A DNA stretch of 64,000 bases from Chloroflexota bacterium (lineage in GTDB: Bacteria > Chloroflexota > Anaerolineae > Aggregatilineales > Phototrophicaceae): contig JAPOXG010000001.1 in the NCBI GenBank assembly GCA_026707225.1, positions 127,201 through 191,200 of the forward strand, in the 5' to 3' direction. Position 1 is the first letter of the stretch; each line of letters begins with the position of its first letter. The notes beneath the pieces are model-generated. The model had not been told where the DNA came from. It did not search any database and was given only the letters and a program-made list of their open reading frames with translations. A program made the translations under genes and the position numbers. Positions 15,522 through 24,515 of the stretch are shown piece after piece.

Positions 15522-16520
15522 ATGAATCTGCTTCGCACCTACATCCTGCCACGCATCCTGCAATGGGCGCTTGTCATCTTTGTCGGCATTTCAGCCACGT
15601 TCCTCATTCCTCGTTTATCGCCGATCAATCCAGTCGATGAAATGATAGGACGCATGACTGCGTTTGCGTCAATCGACCCCCATGCGGTAGTCAGCATGCG
15701 CGAATCGGCAACGGCGCTCTTCGGCTTGGAAGGCACATTGCTCGAGCAGTACGGCCGCTTTTGGGCGCGACTATTTACCGGGGATCTTGGCGTATCATTT
15801 GGCAATTTCCCGCGTCCGGTTTCGGATATCATCGGCGCTGGTTTGCCGTGGACGATTGGATTGTTGAGTATAGCCATCCTCATTTCCTGGATATCGGGCG
15901 TATTTCTGGGCGCGCTGGCTGGTTACTTTCATGATCGACGCTGGGCGCAAATTCTTGAACGCTTCGTCGTCGTTGTTTACCCGATTCCCTACCTTATTAT
16001 CGCCTTTGTCCTTATTTTTGTGTTTGCCTGGTGGTTGAAGTGGTTCCCGCTTGTGGGCGGCTCGCGCGGGCAGCCGGGGCTCACCTGGGACTATATCAGC
16101 ACGCTGCTTTATTTTGGCTTTTTGCCCGCCCTTTCCCTCGTCATCGGCTCCACTGCTTTTCGCTTCATCATGGCGAAGTCGCTGACGACGACCGAGATCG
16201 CCAGCGATTACGTACAATATGCCGAGCTGGCGGCCGTGCCCAAGCGCAAAATCATCTTGTTCTATGTGGCGCGCAATACGATGCTGCCGCAAGTGACGGA
16301 TTTGGCGCTTTCGCTCGGCGCATTGTTTGAAGGGGCGCTGATCACGGAGGTCTTGTTCGCCTATCCGGGTTTGGGTTTCGTGCTCTATAACGCGATCTAC
16401 AACGCCGACTACAACATCATCATGGGCATCACGCTCTTGTCGATTGCTGGAATCGCCACCGCATCGCTGCTGATTGATTTGCTATATCCGATTTTCGACC
16501 CACGCGTCCGTTTGCGATAG
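15522..16520 (+). CDS. ABC transporter permease, DppB-type (pair 2)
   Basis: A 332-residue permease paralogous to 11331, with the same six-helix plan and EAA-like loop SDYVQYAELAAVPKRKI near 225-240. I chose the ATG at 15522, which sits six bases after AAGGA; a TTG one codon upstream is also in frame. It lies after a hairpin repeat and nine bases before the next permease gene. Confidence 0.9.
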   Translation: MNLLRTYILPRILQWALVIFVGISATFLIPRLSPINPVDEMIGRMTAFASIDPHAVVSMRESATALFGLEGTLLEQYGRFWARLFTGDLGVSFGNFPRPVSDIIGAGLPWTIGLLSIAILISWISGVFLGALAGYFHDRRWAQILERFVVVVYPIPYLIIAFVLIFVFAWWLKWFPLVGGSRGQPGLTWDYISTLLYFGFLPALSLVIGSTAFRFIMAKSLTTTEIASDYVQYAELAAVPKRKIILFYVARNTMLPQVTDLALSLGALFEGALITEVLFAYPGLGFVLYNAIYNADYNIIMGITLLSIAGIATASLLIDLLYPIFDPRVRLR

Positions 16521-16529
16521 GGATTCACC

Positions 16530-17453
16530 GTGCTAACCACGATTCGCGATTTATTCCGTTTCAGCCCATCGTTTCGTTTTGGCTCGTTAATTTTGATAGT
16601 CGTTGCCGCTTTTGTGCTATTGTCCGCCTTTTCCCCGTATGAGGAAGACAGGCTGCGCCGGAAGGTGAAGCGCAACCTACCGCCCTCGGCCGACTTCGTA
16701 TTCGGTACGACATCGCAGGGTCAAGATGTTTTCTGGTCGCTGACCTTCGCCATTCGCAATACGCTGATTATTTCTGGCATCGCCGTTTTCATCGGTCGCG
16801 GCATCGGCGTGTCGCTCGGCATGATATCCGGCTACTTGGGTGGGATTTTCGACCGCACGGCGCAATCCATCGTCGAAAGCGTCATCGTCGTACCGCGATT
16901 ACCCTTGCTCATTTTGATCGGTTCCATTCTGCGCGGCAGCCTGACGATGTTTACGTTGGGCATCCTCATCGGCATACTCGATTGGGCTTACCCCTCAAAA
17001 CGCTATCGAGCGCAAGTCTTAAGCCTGCGCGAGCGCGACTTTACACATACCGCTGTATTCAGCGGCATGGGCAGCTTTAAAATTGTAATCCGTGAGCACC
17101 TGCCTTTTATCATTCCCTTCTTGCTGGCGGATGTGATTAGCGGCTTCCTCTTTTCCATCGGCATTGAAGTGACGCTGTCCTATCTCGGCTTGGCGAATCT
17201 TGACAGCCCTACTATCGGCACCATGATCTATTGGGGAAATTACTATCAGTCGATACCTGCGGGCAGGCCCTGGGTGATGATCGTGCCCATGGTCACCGCG
17301 ATTCTCATGGTGCTGGGCTTTTATTTGATGTCTGTCGGCTTGGGCGAGTATCTGGATCCGCGCAAGCGCCTGGTTCGTCTTACGGCGCACGCGGGCGAAG
17401 GGGCGCAGGATGACGACCCGCGCAAAGAGAAGGATGACGCATGGGCACCATAA
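16530..17453 (+). CDS. ABC transporter permease, DppC-type (pair 2)
   Basis: A 307-residue permease that starts at GTG. It has the N-terminal helix LILIVVAAFVLLSAF, GTTSQGQDVFWSLTFAIRN near 65-85 and the EAA-like loop LRERDFTHTAVFSGM. It is a clear paralogue of 12335, with an extra charged tail (GAQDDDPRKEKDDAWAP) whose coding region overlaps the start of the ATPase gene by 13 bases, suggesting coupled translation. Confidence 0.9.
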   Translation: MLTTIRDLFRFSPSFRFGSLILIVVAAFVLLSAFSPYEEDRLRRKVKRNLPPSADFVFGTTSQGQDVFWSLTFAIRNTLIISGIAVFIGRGIGVSLGMISGYLGGIFDRTAQSIVESVIVVPRLPLLILIGSILRGSLTMFTLGILIGILDWAYPSKRYRAQVLSLRERDFTHTAVFSGMGSFKIVIREHLPFIIPFLLADVISGFLFSIGIEVTLSYLGLANLDSPTIGTMIYWGNYYQSIPAGRPWVMIVPMVTAILMVLGFYLMSVGLGEYLDPRKRLVRLTAHAGEGAQDDDPRKEKDDAWAP

Positions 17454-18445
17454 TCGAAACCAACAACTTGCGCGCCTATTATATCACCAAAGCCTATGGC
17501 GTCGAGCGCACGGTCAAAGCGGTGGACGACATCACCCTGCGCATTCAAGAGGGTGAAGTTTACGGGATCGCCGGTGAATCGGGCTGCGGCAAATCAACCC
17601 TGCTGCGCATTCTGCTGGGCGCTTATCAGCCGCCGCTGACGGTGGTCGGTGGCGAGGTGATCTATCATCTCGAGGGTGAGACGATGAACGCCGCTGACAT
17701 GACCGAGGAGCAGCAGCGGGACATGAAGTGGCGCACGATTTCTTACATCCCGCAGGGTTCTATGCACGTGCTGAATCCGGTGCGGCGGATCCGCGATACC
17801 TTTCACGATTTCATCAGCGCCCATCGCGATGTGACCAAGAAGGAATCTTTCCAGCTGACGGCTGATTATCTGCGCGATCTAGGCTTGCCCGAGAAGGTGA
17901 TGGCTTCCTATCCGCATCAGCTTTCGGGCGGCATGCGCCAGCGCGTGACCATCGCCTTGGCGACTATTCTCTGGCCCAAGCTCATCTTCGCCGATGAGCC
18001 GACGACGGCGCTGGATGTGGTTGTGCAGCGCGGCGTGATACAAATGCTGAAAGATGTGCAGCAGAAAGAAGGCAGCACGCTTGTTTTGATCACGCATGAC
18101 ATCGGCGTGCACGCCAACTTGGCCGATCGCATCGGCATTCTATACGCCGGCAAGTTAGTTGAAGAGTCCGATACGAAGACGATTCTGGAGAATCCGCGTC
18201 ATCCCTATACGCGATACCTTATCGAATCGCTGCCCAGCCTTGATTCGCGTGAGGAGCGCCTGGCCATCCCCGGTCGTCCGCCGGCATTGGATCGTCCGCC
18301 GAGCGGCTGCCGCTTCCATGAGCGCTGCCCGCTGGCTCAAGATGTTTGTAAAACGATCGAACCAGAATTGATCGAAATTGAGCCGAAGCACTTCACCGCC
18401 TGTCACGTTGTCGAGGAGGAGCTAAATGGAGGTCACAGTGTCTAA
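17441..18445 (+). CDS. ABC transporter ATP-binding protein, DppD/OppD-type
   Basis: A 334-residue cytoplasmic ATPase that powers the peptide-type importer. The Walker A motif GESGCGKST is near residue 46, the ABC signature LSGGMRQR near 160, Walker B LIFADEPTTALD near 178 and the switch His in ITHDIG near 212. The C-terminal oligopeptide/dipeptide domain follows, with the Cys-containing pattern CRFHERCPLAQDVC. It overlaps both neighbours (13 and 20 bases). It is the only D-type ATPase in the locus and could serve both permease pairs. Confidence 0.93.
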   Translation: MGTIIETNNLRAYYITKAYGVERTVKAVDDITLRIQEGEVYGIAGESGCGKSTLLRILLGAYQPPLTVVGGEVIYHLEGETMNAADMTEEQQRDMKWRTISYIPQGSMHVLNPVRRIRDTFHDFISAHRDVTKKESFQLTADYLRDLGLPEKVMASYPHQLSGGMRQRVTIALATILWPKLIFADEPTTALDVVVQRGVIQMLKDVQQKEGSTLVLITHDIGVHANLADRIGILYAGKLVEESDTKTILENPRHPYTRYLIESLPSLDSREERLAIPGRPPALDRPPSGCRFHERCPLAQDVCKTIEPELIEIEPKHFTACHVVEEELNGGHSV

Positions 18446-19499
18446 GCGTGACTCGCAGTCTGAGCCACAAGGCGGCAGTGTCTACGCGCCACTCCTGCAG
18501 ATTGAGAATTTGACCAAAGTCTTTCACATTCGGCAGGGCTTCGCCTCACAGGATTTTCATGCGGTGGACAACGCGTCGATCGTCATCGATTCGGACAAAC
18601 CGGAGATCTTCGCCGTCGTGGGCGAAAGCGGCAGTGGCAAGACCACATTGGCGAAGATGGTGCTGGGCATGGAATCGTCTTCCGAAGGCATCCTGCGCTA
18701 TAAAAACCGCGTCATCAACGATATCAGCCGCAGGGAAATGAAGAGCTGGTTCTACCGCGAGGTGCAGCCGGTCTTCCAGGATCCCTTCGCCGCCTTCAGT
18801 CCGCTCAAGCGTATCGACAGCTACCTCTATGAGACAGCGCAGAATTACAGAATGGTCGCAGACAAGAAGGAAGCGCCGCGCTACATCAATGAGGTTTTGA
18901 GCGAAGTTGGCTTGACGCTGGCGGAGATCGCCGGGCGCTATCCCAACGAGTTATCTGGCGGGCAAGCGCAGCGCGTCGCTATCGCGCGGGCTTTGATCAC
19001 CAAGCCCTCGCTGATTGTCGCCGACGAGCCGGTGTCGATGCTGGACGCCTCACTGCGCATGTCGATTGTGAACATGTTCCGCAAGCTTAAGGAAGACAAC
19101 AACGTCAGCGTCATTTACATTACGCATGATCTGGCGACCGCCTATTACACCGGCGACCGCATCGCCGTCATGCTGCGCGGCTGGATCGTCGAGATGGGAC
19201 CGACCGAGCGGGTGCTGGGCAATCCGCTGCATCCTTATACGCAGAACCTCAAGACTTCGATTCCCAGCATCAAGTCGGAAGAATCCTGGAACGAAAAGAT
19301 CGACTTGGCGGTCATCGAAACCGATGAATACACGCGCACCGGCTGCAAATTCGCCGGACGCTGCCCGGCCGTTATGGACATTTGCCACGACAATGTGCCG
19401 CCGAGCGTGATGCATGAAGGTCGCAGCGTCAAGTGCTTCCTATATGACGATGCGGTCGATGCCGAAAAGAAGCGAATGCTGACGCCGGCCGCCCTTTAG
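18426..19499 (+). CDS. ABC transporter ATP-binding protein, DppF/OppF-type
   Basis: A 357-residue ATPase partner of 17441. Walker A GESGSGKTT lies near residue 69, the signature LSGGQAQRVAIARAL near 178, Walker B LIVADEPVSMLDASLR near 198 and THDLATAYY near 232. The C-terminal domain carries CKFAGRCPAVMDIC. It ends the ATPase pair; the next gene, at 19545, encodes an unrelated membrane protein. Confidence 0.93.
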   Translation: MEVTVSKRDSQSEPQGGSVYAPLLQIENLTKVFHIRQGFASQDFHAVDNASIVIDSDKPEIFAVVGESGSGKTTLAKMVLGMESSSEGILRYKNRVINDISRREMKSWFYREVQPVFQDPFAAFSPLKRIDSYLYETAQNYRMVADKKEAPRYINEVLSEVGLTLAEIAGRYPNELSGGQAQRVAIARALITKPSLIVADEPVSMLDASLRMSIVNMFRKLKEDNNVSVIYITHDLATAYYTGDRIAVMLRGWIVEMGPTERVLGNPLHPYTQNLKTSIPSIKSEESWNEKIDLAVIETDEYTRTGCKFAGRCPAVMDICHDNVPPSVMHEGRSVKCFLYDDAVDAEKKRMLTPAAL

Positions 19500-19544
19500 C
19501 ATCGCTTCGCAAGGCGCCGGGCCGGGCTCGATTCGTCAAAGCAA

Positions 19545-20435
19545 TTGCCCGTGACTCGAATCTGGAACCTCCGCCTCTCTATATTCGGCAGCTATTTGCG
19601 CATTTTCCGCTGGCGCCTGCGGATACGCGCGTCACTATGGCGCGATCTGTCTCGGGACGCGTCTCACCCGGTGGCGACCCATCTTAGACGTCAGATGAAC
19701 CGCGGGCGCTATCTGCCGGTGCTTCGGCTTAGTCTGGCTCTTGGCATAGTTCTGTTAATCCTCCTCACCTACAGCTACGCCCACATTGAGCACTTGGTCG
19801 TCTGGCTGCTGCCGGTCTGGCTCATGCTTTTCAGCGCCTCGTACTGCGCCATCTGGATCATTCGCATTGTGCCGTTGATGTCGCGTCAGTCCATCTTGGG
19901 CGTATTGGATGAAATCAGCGTGATACCGCCGGGCCGCGTGTTCGTCTATCTGACGGTTTGCAAAGTGGTCTTGAACCAGGATGACGCGGTCGTTTGGCTG
20001 GGCTTGCTGCGGCGCGTCCTGGCTGGAATGGTGTTGCTCGTATTGCTGATGACGCTGTGCATCGCGCTGACGCTGCTCTCCGAGCATTCGATTTTGGACC
20101 TGGCTGCGATCCTGCTAGACCTTGTGCTGGCGGCTGCGCTGATATGGCTGGAGCACTCGCAGTCGACGGTGCTTGCCTGCCTGATCGCCGTTGAAGCGTC
20201 GATTCGTTTGCAAGGAAATGTCGATAAGACGAGCATCGCGGTGGTGGCTTTTGCGCTAATGCAGGTTCTGTGCTACGCCTTTACGCTGGCAGTCGTCATT
20301 GGCTTGGAATTTTACAGTCTTGGCTTTGGGCTGCTCTTGTTTTTGCTGACGCGCGAGCTACTGGTATCTGCTTTGTGGCGGATGATTCTAAATGGCGCCA
20401 ATGAAGAGATGGGCTATTTGGCGTCCCGCGCCTGA
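19545..20435 (+). CDS. Polytopic membrane protein of unknown function
   Basis: A protein of about 296 residues with an Arg-rich N-terminus and some six to eight hydrophobic segments (for example near 65-85, 90-110, 160-185 and 235-285). The start is uncertain: TTG at 19545 or GTG at 19551, with no clear ribosome-binding site. I do not recognise the family. It lies 45 bases after the ATPase gene on the same strand and may be cotranscribed, but nothing ties it to transport. A 9-bp inverted repeat follows its stop codon. Confidence 0.65.
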   Translation: MPVTRIWNLRLSIFGSYLRIFRWRLRIRASLWRDLSRDASHPVATHLRRQMNRGRYLPVLRLSLALGIVLLILLTYSYAHIEHLVVWLLPVWLMLFSASYCAIWIIRIVPLMSRQSILGVLDEISVIPPGRVFVYLTVCKVVLNQDDAVVWLGLLRRVLAGMVLLVLLMTLCIALTLLSEHSILDLAAILLDLVLAAALIWLEHSQSTVLACLIAVEASIRLQGNVDKTSIAVVAFALMQVLCYAFTLAVVIGLEFYSLGFGLLLFLLTRELLVSALWRMILNGANEEMGYLASRA

Positions 20436-20436
20436 T

Positions 20437-20482
20437 CAAGCGCATGCAGGTCTCGCGCCTTTAGTCCGCGGGAATGCGCTTG
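20437..20482. promoter_or_regulatory. Long inverted repeat between operon end and PhyH promoter
   Basis: CAAGCGCAT (20437-20445) is perfectly complementary to ATGCGCTTG (20474-20482), with a 28-base loop. It lies right after the stop of the membrane protein and 16 bases before the -35 box of the next gene. It could be a terminator or an operator. Confidence 0.4.
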
Positions 20483-20497
20483 CTTGCACTGGAATAG

Positions 20498-20526
20498 TTG
20501 ATAAGCGCAACAATCTGAATTACACT
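20498..20526 (+). promoter_or_regulatory. Sigma-70-type promoter for the PhyH gene
   Basis: TTGATA (20498-20503), 17-bp spacer, TACACT (20521-20526). The -10 box is identical to those of binding-protein genes 1 and 2. The leader would be about 45 bases. Confidence 0.55.
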
Positions 20527-20578
20527 CCGACAGGCTGCCGAACTTGGCGGAAAGATCGGCCGTAACGGGAGAGAGAAT

Positions 20579-21397
20579 ATGAATCACACGATTACCGCGG
20601 AACAGATCGCGTTTTATCAAGAGAATGGATTTGTCGTCATTCATGATTTCCTGACCGATGATGAATTGGCGACCTGGCGACAGTACGTTGGCGAGGCGGT
20701 GGGCAGCCGCGGCCGGCACAAGCTGGCGGATGGCAGTTGGATCGAAGAGGACAACTATAACGCGCGCATTTTCACGCAGCGGATCAATCTGTGGAACGAC
20801 CACGAGGGCATGCGCCGCTTGATGATTGACGACCGGCTGGGCAAGATGGCGGCCGATCTGGCGCAAGTTGAGGGCATTCGCATTTGGCACGATCAGGCGC
20901 TGATCAAGCCGCCTTGGGGCAATCCGACCGGCTGGCATCTGGACAACCCCTATTGGTCGTTTTACTCGCGCGATGCCATCAGCCTTTGGGTGGCGCTTGA
21001 CGATGTGACGAGCAACAACGGCTGCCTCTACTTCATCCCCGGCGCCCACAAAACGGCCACCTGGGACAATGTCGGCATCGGCCAGAACATTGGCGATTTG
21101 TTCAATACATACCCGGAATGGGGCGAGAGGGAAGCGGTCGCGATTGAGCTGAAGGCCGGTTCCTGTTCATTCCATAATGGCTTGTGCGCGCATGGCGCCG
21201 GCGCCAATATGACGCCTTATTACCGGCGGGCGATGACCTGCGCCTACATGCCCGATGGCAGCACTTTCAATGGACAGAAGAATATCTTGTCGGACGAGCA
21301 GGTCGACGCGTACGTGATCGGTGAAGCCCTGGACGACGATGCGCAAGCGCCGCTGATCTATCATCGCAGCAAGGATTATGTGCGCTTCCAAGGTTGA
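20579..21397 (+). CDS. Phytanoyl-CoA dioxygenase (PhyH) family protein
   Basis: A 272-residue Fe(II)/2-oxoglutarate-dependent oxygenase. The iron-binding HxD is in GWHLDNPYW (near residues 120-127) and the distal His in HNGLCAHGAG (near 200-208). The downstream Arg in YYRRAM likely binds 2-oxoglutarate. Many bacterial members hydroxylate small molecules rather than phytanoyl-CoA, so the substrate is open. It starts at an ATG after GGGAG, has its own promoter, and is convergent with the sulfatase operon (31-base gap). Confidence 0.9.
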   Translation: MNHTITAEQIAFYQENGFVVIHDFLTDDELATWRQYVGEAVGSRGRHKLADGSWIEEDNYNARIFTQRINLWNDHEGMRRLMIDDRLGKMAADLAQVEGIRIWHDQALIKPPWGNPTGWHLDNPYWSFYSRDAISLWVALDDVTSNNGCLYFIPGAHKTATWDNVGIGQNIGDLFNTYPEWGEREAVAIELKAGSCSFHNGLCAHGAGANMTPYYRRAMTCAYMPDGSTFNGQKNILSDEQVDAYVIGEALDDDAQAPLIYHRSKDYVRFQG

Positions 21398-21428
21398 ATG
21401 AGGGATGACGGCGAATCGAAGCCGTTTA

Positions 21429-22766
21429 CTACCGAATGGGCACAGTGCCGCTGTCATCCAGCGGATAACCCCACTTGTTGATGTAAGACATGCCATCGAA
21501 GAAATCGTCGCCGACCGCGTCCAATTCGCGCTGCAAGAGCGTCTCGAGCTCGGCCTCTGTTTCGGCATATTCGGCCTTCCCAACAAGATTTTGCAGTTGA
21601 TAGGGATCGGCGTCATTGTCGTAGAGAAGCCACGGACCAGCCAAATTACGACAATAGGTGTGGCTCGCTGTGCGAATGCCGCGGTATTCCTGGCCGCCAA
21701 CGGGCCGTGACCATTCGCCAAAGGGGTGGAAGCAGGCGAGCAATGCGCCGTCGCTCTCAACCGTTTCGCCGGCGAGCGCCGCTGAGAAATCACGCCCGTC
21801 GACGCTATTGGGAATCGGCAAATCGCAGACGCCGAGAAGCGTGGGCATGATGTCGTGCGCGTTGAGGAAGGGCTCGACTTCGCGACCTTCGCGTCCATAC
21901 TTGGCTGGATAGCGCAGCAGGAAGGGCACGCGGATCGACTCTTCCCAGGGTTTCTGTTTGCGCGTCCAGCCTTGTGAACCCAGCATATCGCCATGATCGG
22001 AAGCGAAGACGAGCGCGGTGTTTTCGCTCAAGCCACGTTCGTCGAGCGTTTCCATGATGTCGCCGACGGACTTGTCGAGAGCGCTGCAATGGGCGTAGTA
22101 GCCAGCCAGCCATTCGCGCGCGTCGGCCGCTTTCTCCGCCGGCACATTGGGGCGCAGTTTGATGTCCGGCGGATGGTACAGATCGCGGGATTCCCCGGGC
22201 GCGGTTTCGTAGGGATTGTGCGGCGGTCCCCAGGAGAGGACCAGCATGAAGGGCTTTTCGCTTGACTGTGATTCGATGTATCGCCGCGCGTCCGCCGTCT
22301 GCGCGAAGACGTCGTAGCCATCCCAGAAGCGCATGGTCGCGTCGTCATTGTCAAAGTAAGCGGACTTGTTGTAGTCGTGCGAGCATTCCAGCGCCTTGAA
22401 ATAATCGAAGCCAAGGCGGCGCTCCGGCGGGATGTAGGTCTTTCGACCGCGGCCGTCCACATGCCACTTGCCGATGTATGCAGTGTGGTAGCCTTCGTTC
22501 TTGAAGGCGTCGCCCAAGCCAACCGGCTCGCCTGTTACGGGGACGTCATTGACGATTACGCCGTGGGTGAGCGGGTATTGGCCGGTCAGAAAACTGGCGC
22601 GCCAGGGGCAGCAGACCGAGTAGCCGGATACCGCGTGCTTGAAGCTGGCGCTTTCCCGCGCCAACTGATCGATATTTAGCGTTTTGACTTGCGTGTTGCC
22701 GGCGTAACCCAGCGCTTGCAAGCGCCATTGATCAGTGAGTAAGAAGACGACATTTGGTTTCGGCAT
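21429..22766 (-). CDS. Sulfatase (formylglycine-dependent, S1 type)
   Basis: A 445-residue sulfatase that would hydrolyse a sulfate ester. The signature CCPWRASFLTG begins at Cys52, giving C-x-P-x-R with Cys52 the residue converted to formylglycine. Metal ligands TDQ at 11-13 and SDHGDMLGS near 255 are present. No signal peptide is visible, so it may act in the cytoplasm on an imported compound. It is the last gene of a four-gene minus-strand operon, three bases after the RmlD-like gene. Contrast with the gene at 5360, which lacks the Cys. Confidence 0.93.
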   Translation of the reverse strand: MPKPNVVFLLTDQWRLQALGYAGNTQVKTLNIDQLARESASFKHAVSGYSVCCPWRASFLTGQYPLTHGVIVNDVPVTGEPVGLGDAFKNEGYHTAYIGKWHVDGRGRKTYIPPERRLGFDYFKALECSHDYNKSAYFDNDDATMRFWDGYDVFAQTADARRYIESQSSEKPFMLVLSWGPPHNPYETAPGESRDLYHPPDIKLRPNVPAEKAADAREWLAGYYAHCSALDKSVGDIMETLDERGLSENTALVFASDHGDMLGSQGWTRKQKPWEESIRVPFLLRYPAKYGREGREVEPFLNAHDIMPTLLGVCDLPIPNSVDGRDFSAALAGETVESDGALLACFHPFGEWSRPVGGQEYRGIRTASHTYCRNLAGPWLLYDNDADPYQLQNLVGKAEYAETEAELETLLQRELDAVGDDFFDGMSYINKWGYPLDDSGTVPIR

Positions 22767-22769
22767 TAT

Positions 22770-23750
22770 CTATTCCCTGGTACTTGACGCGAACTTATCC
22801 CAGAATTCATCCCATTCTCGCTTGAAGGCTGCCAACCCTTCATTGACATTGAAGGCGCGCCGCTCCAGCGCTTTCGCCGTGCGTTCCGCGCTCATGCGCG
22901 TCCGGTAAGGGATGCCGATGTGCCGCATTTCGTCCAGCGCCGACTCGTCCGTGCGCGTCGGCATGATTAAGGCGGGGTCGGCTTCAAAGGCGGCCGCGAT
23001 CTGATGCGCCAGGTCGATGCGGTTGATCGCTTCGCTGCCGCAGCAGTGGAACAAGCCATTGCCGTCGTGCTGCGCCAGCCGCAAAAGCATATCGGCGCAG
23101 TCCGAGGCCAGGGTAGGGTGCGCCACGTCATTGACCTTGGGTCCGGTCCAGACCTCCGCCGGCAAGCCAGCCGCCAGCCGATAAATCACGTAGACGGAGA
23201 AATCGAAGCCCAGGCCGTTCTCCATCCGCGCCAGCGACGGGGCGGCGTAATTCAAGCCGTAGACGCCGGCCAGCCGACCAACGCCGTAATTCAAGCCATC
23301 CAGCGCGCCAAGGTCGCGCTCGGAAGCGGCTTTCATCACGCCGTAGAAATTGACCGGGTTTGGCGGCGAGCTCTCGTCCACCAGGTCGACGCGCCCGTCA
23401 AAGACCCAGTCCGATGAGACAAAGACCAAGCGCGCGCCGACATCGCGGCAGGCTTCCGCAATGGCGCGTGTGCCATCGACCATGACTGACCAGCACAATT
23501 CTCGATTGGCGAACATGAAGCGTTGATCGAGTATGGCGGCGCAATGGATGACGACATCGGGTTTGTAGCGGCGGACCGAAGCGCGAATCGCGTTGTGATC
23601 GGCCAGGTCCAGCGGATCCAGTTCATAATCGACGTGCCACTCCGGCTCGGGACCATATTGCGAGGCGATGATTTCGCTGCCCCGCTCCCGCGCCAGCCGG
23701 ATGAAATTGCTGCCCACCAAGCCGGTTCCGCCCGTCACATAGACTCTCAT
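22770..23750 (-). CDS. NAD-dependent sugar epimerase/reductase, RmlD-like
   Basis: A 326-residue short-chain (extended SDR) protein. The dinucleotide motif VTGGTGLVGSNF lies at about 4-15. Mid-region VFVSSDWVFDG and the YGVMKAASE segment (Tyr-x-x-x-Lys) correspond to the catalytic site, as in dTDP-4-dehydrorhamnose reductase. I chose the ATG at 23748-23750 because GGGAGG lies just upstream; a longer in-frame start at 23780 would overlap the RraA gene. The operon context suggests reduction of a sugar or sulfo-intermediate. Confidence 0.88.
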   Translation of the reverse strand: MRVYVTGGTGLVGSNFIRLARERGSEIIASQYGPEPEWHVDYELDPLDLADHNAIRASVRRYKPDVVIHCAAILDQRFMFANRELCWSVMVDGTRAIAEACRDVGARLVFVSSDWVFDGRVDLVDESSPPNPVNFYGVMKAASERDLGALDGLNYGVGRLAGVYGLNYAAPSLARMENGLGFDFSVYVIYRLAAGLPAEVWTGPKVNDVAHPTLASDCADMLLRLAQHDGNGLFHCCGSEAINRIDLAHQIAAAFEADPALIMPTRTDESALDEMRHIGIPYRTRMSAERTAKALERRAFNVNEGLAAFKREWDEFWDKFASSTRE

Positions 23751-23780
23751 GTCAGCCTCCCAGCTGCGGCGAGCGGACAC

Positions 23781-24497
23781 CTATGATTTTCCAACGCGCG
23801 CCGTTAGATCGGCAATGCGACTTGCCATTTCGCCATAGGCGTCGCGCAAATCAGCCAGAGATGCCGAGCCGCTTTGTGCCGTATCGATGACCACAGCTTC
23901 GGCGGCGGCGTAATCGGCGCAGGCATCGGCGACATCGCCCGCGATGTTCCTCGGAATGGTAGTCACGCCGTTGGCATCGCCGTGCAGCAAATCGTTCGGA
24001 TAGACATCAATCCCGCCCACCTGCACCGGTCCCTGCAATTCGAGCAGGTGCATATAGCCGTGCGCGCAAACGATGCCATTGTAAAAGACGGGAAAATTCA
24101 GCGGCTTGATCCCGGCGAAATCACGGCCCGGTCCATTGGTGACCAAGCCGACAGCGCCGAATGCTTTGAAGGAGTTGCAGAATACATCGCCGAAGTTGGC
24201 TGCGGCGCCGCCGGTATCGAGATTCTGCAGGACGATCACGGGTGAGCCAGCCAGCTCGTCGAAGCGGCCGATAAGATCCGGCACTTTCGGCGCCTCGCGA
24301 TCGGGCAATTCGGCGAAGGTGCGGCAGGTGGCGGTCGCTGCGAAACCGACCATGGGCGGCAAATGCGGGAAGGCGGCTTTGATCTCGCGCGTCATGAATC
24401 CGCGATTGCGCCGGCGGACCTGGAACAATTCGATGACGTTGGCGATGGTCGCCGAATCGTATTCACGCAGCTTGTCCAATACCCACTGATCAACCAT
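23781..24497 (-). CDS. RraA-family protein (HMG/oxaloacetate aldolase-like)
   Basis: A 238-residue member of the RraA / 4-hydroxy-4-methyl-2-oxoglutarate aldolase family. The core motifs are visible: TNGPGRDFAGI near 138-148, NFPVFYNGI and DLLHGDANGVTTIP near 185-198, where family members usually have GDxDGV. Family members include pyruvate-type aldolases and the RNase E regulator; in this catabolic setting a C-C lyase role is the more likely one. It lies 18 bases after the ComA-like gene and 30 bases before the RmlD-like gene. Confidence 0.85.
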   Translation of the reverse strand: MVDQWVLDKLREYDSATIANVIELFQVRRRNRGFMTREIKAAFPHLPPMVGFAATATCRTFAELPDREAPKVPDLIGRFDELAGSPVIVLQNLDTGGAAANFGDVFCNSFKAFGAVGLVTNGPGRDFAGIKPLNFPVFYNGIVCAHGYMHLLELQGPVQVGGIDVYPNDLLHGDANGVTTIPRNIAGDVADACADYAAAEAVVIDTAQSGSASLADLRDAYGEMASRIADLTARVGKS

Positions 24498-24515
24498 ATA
24501 GAAGTCTCCTTGTAC

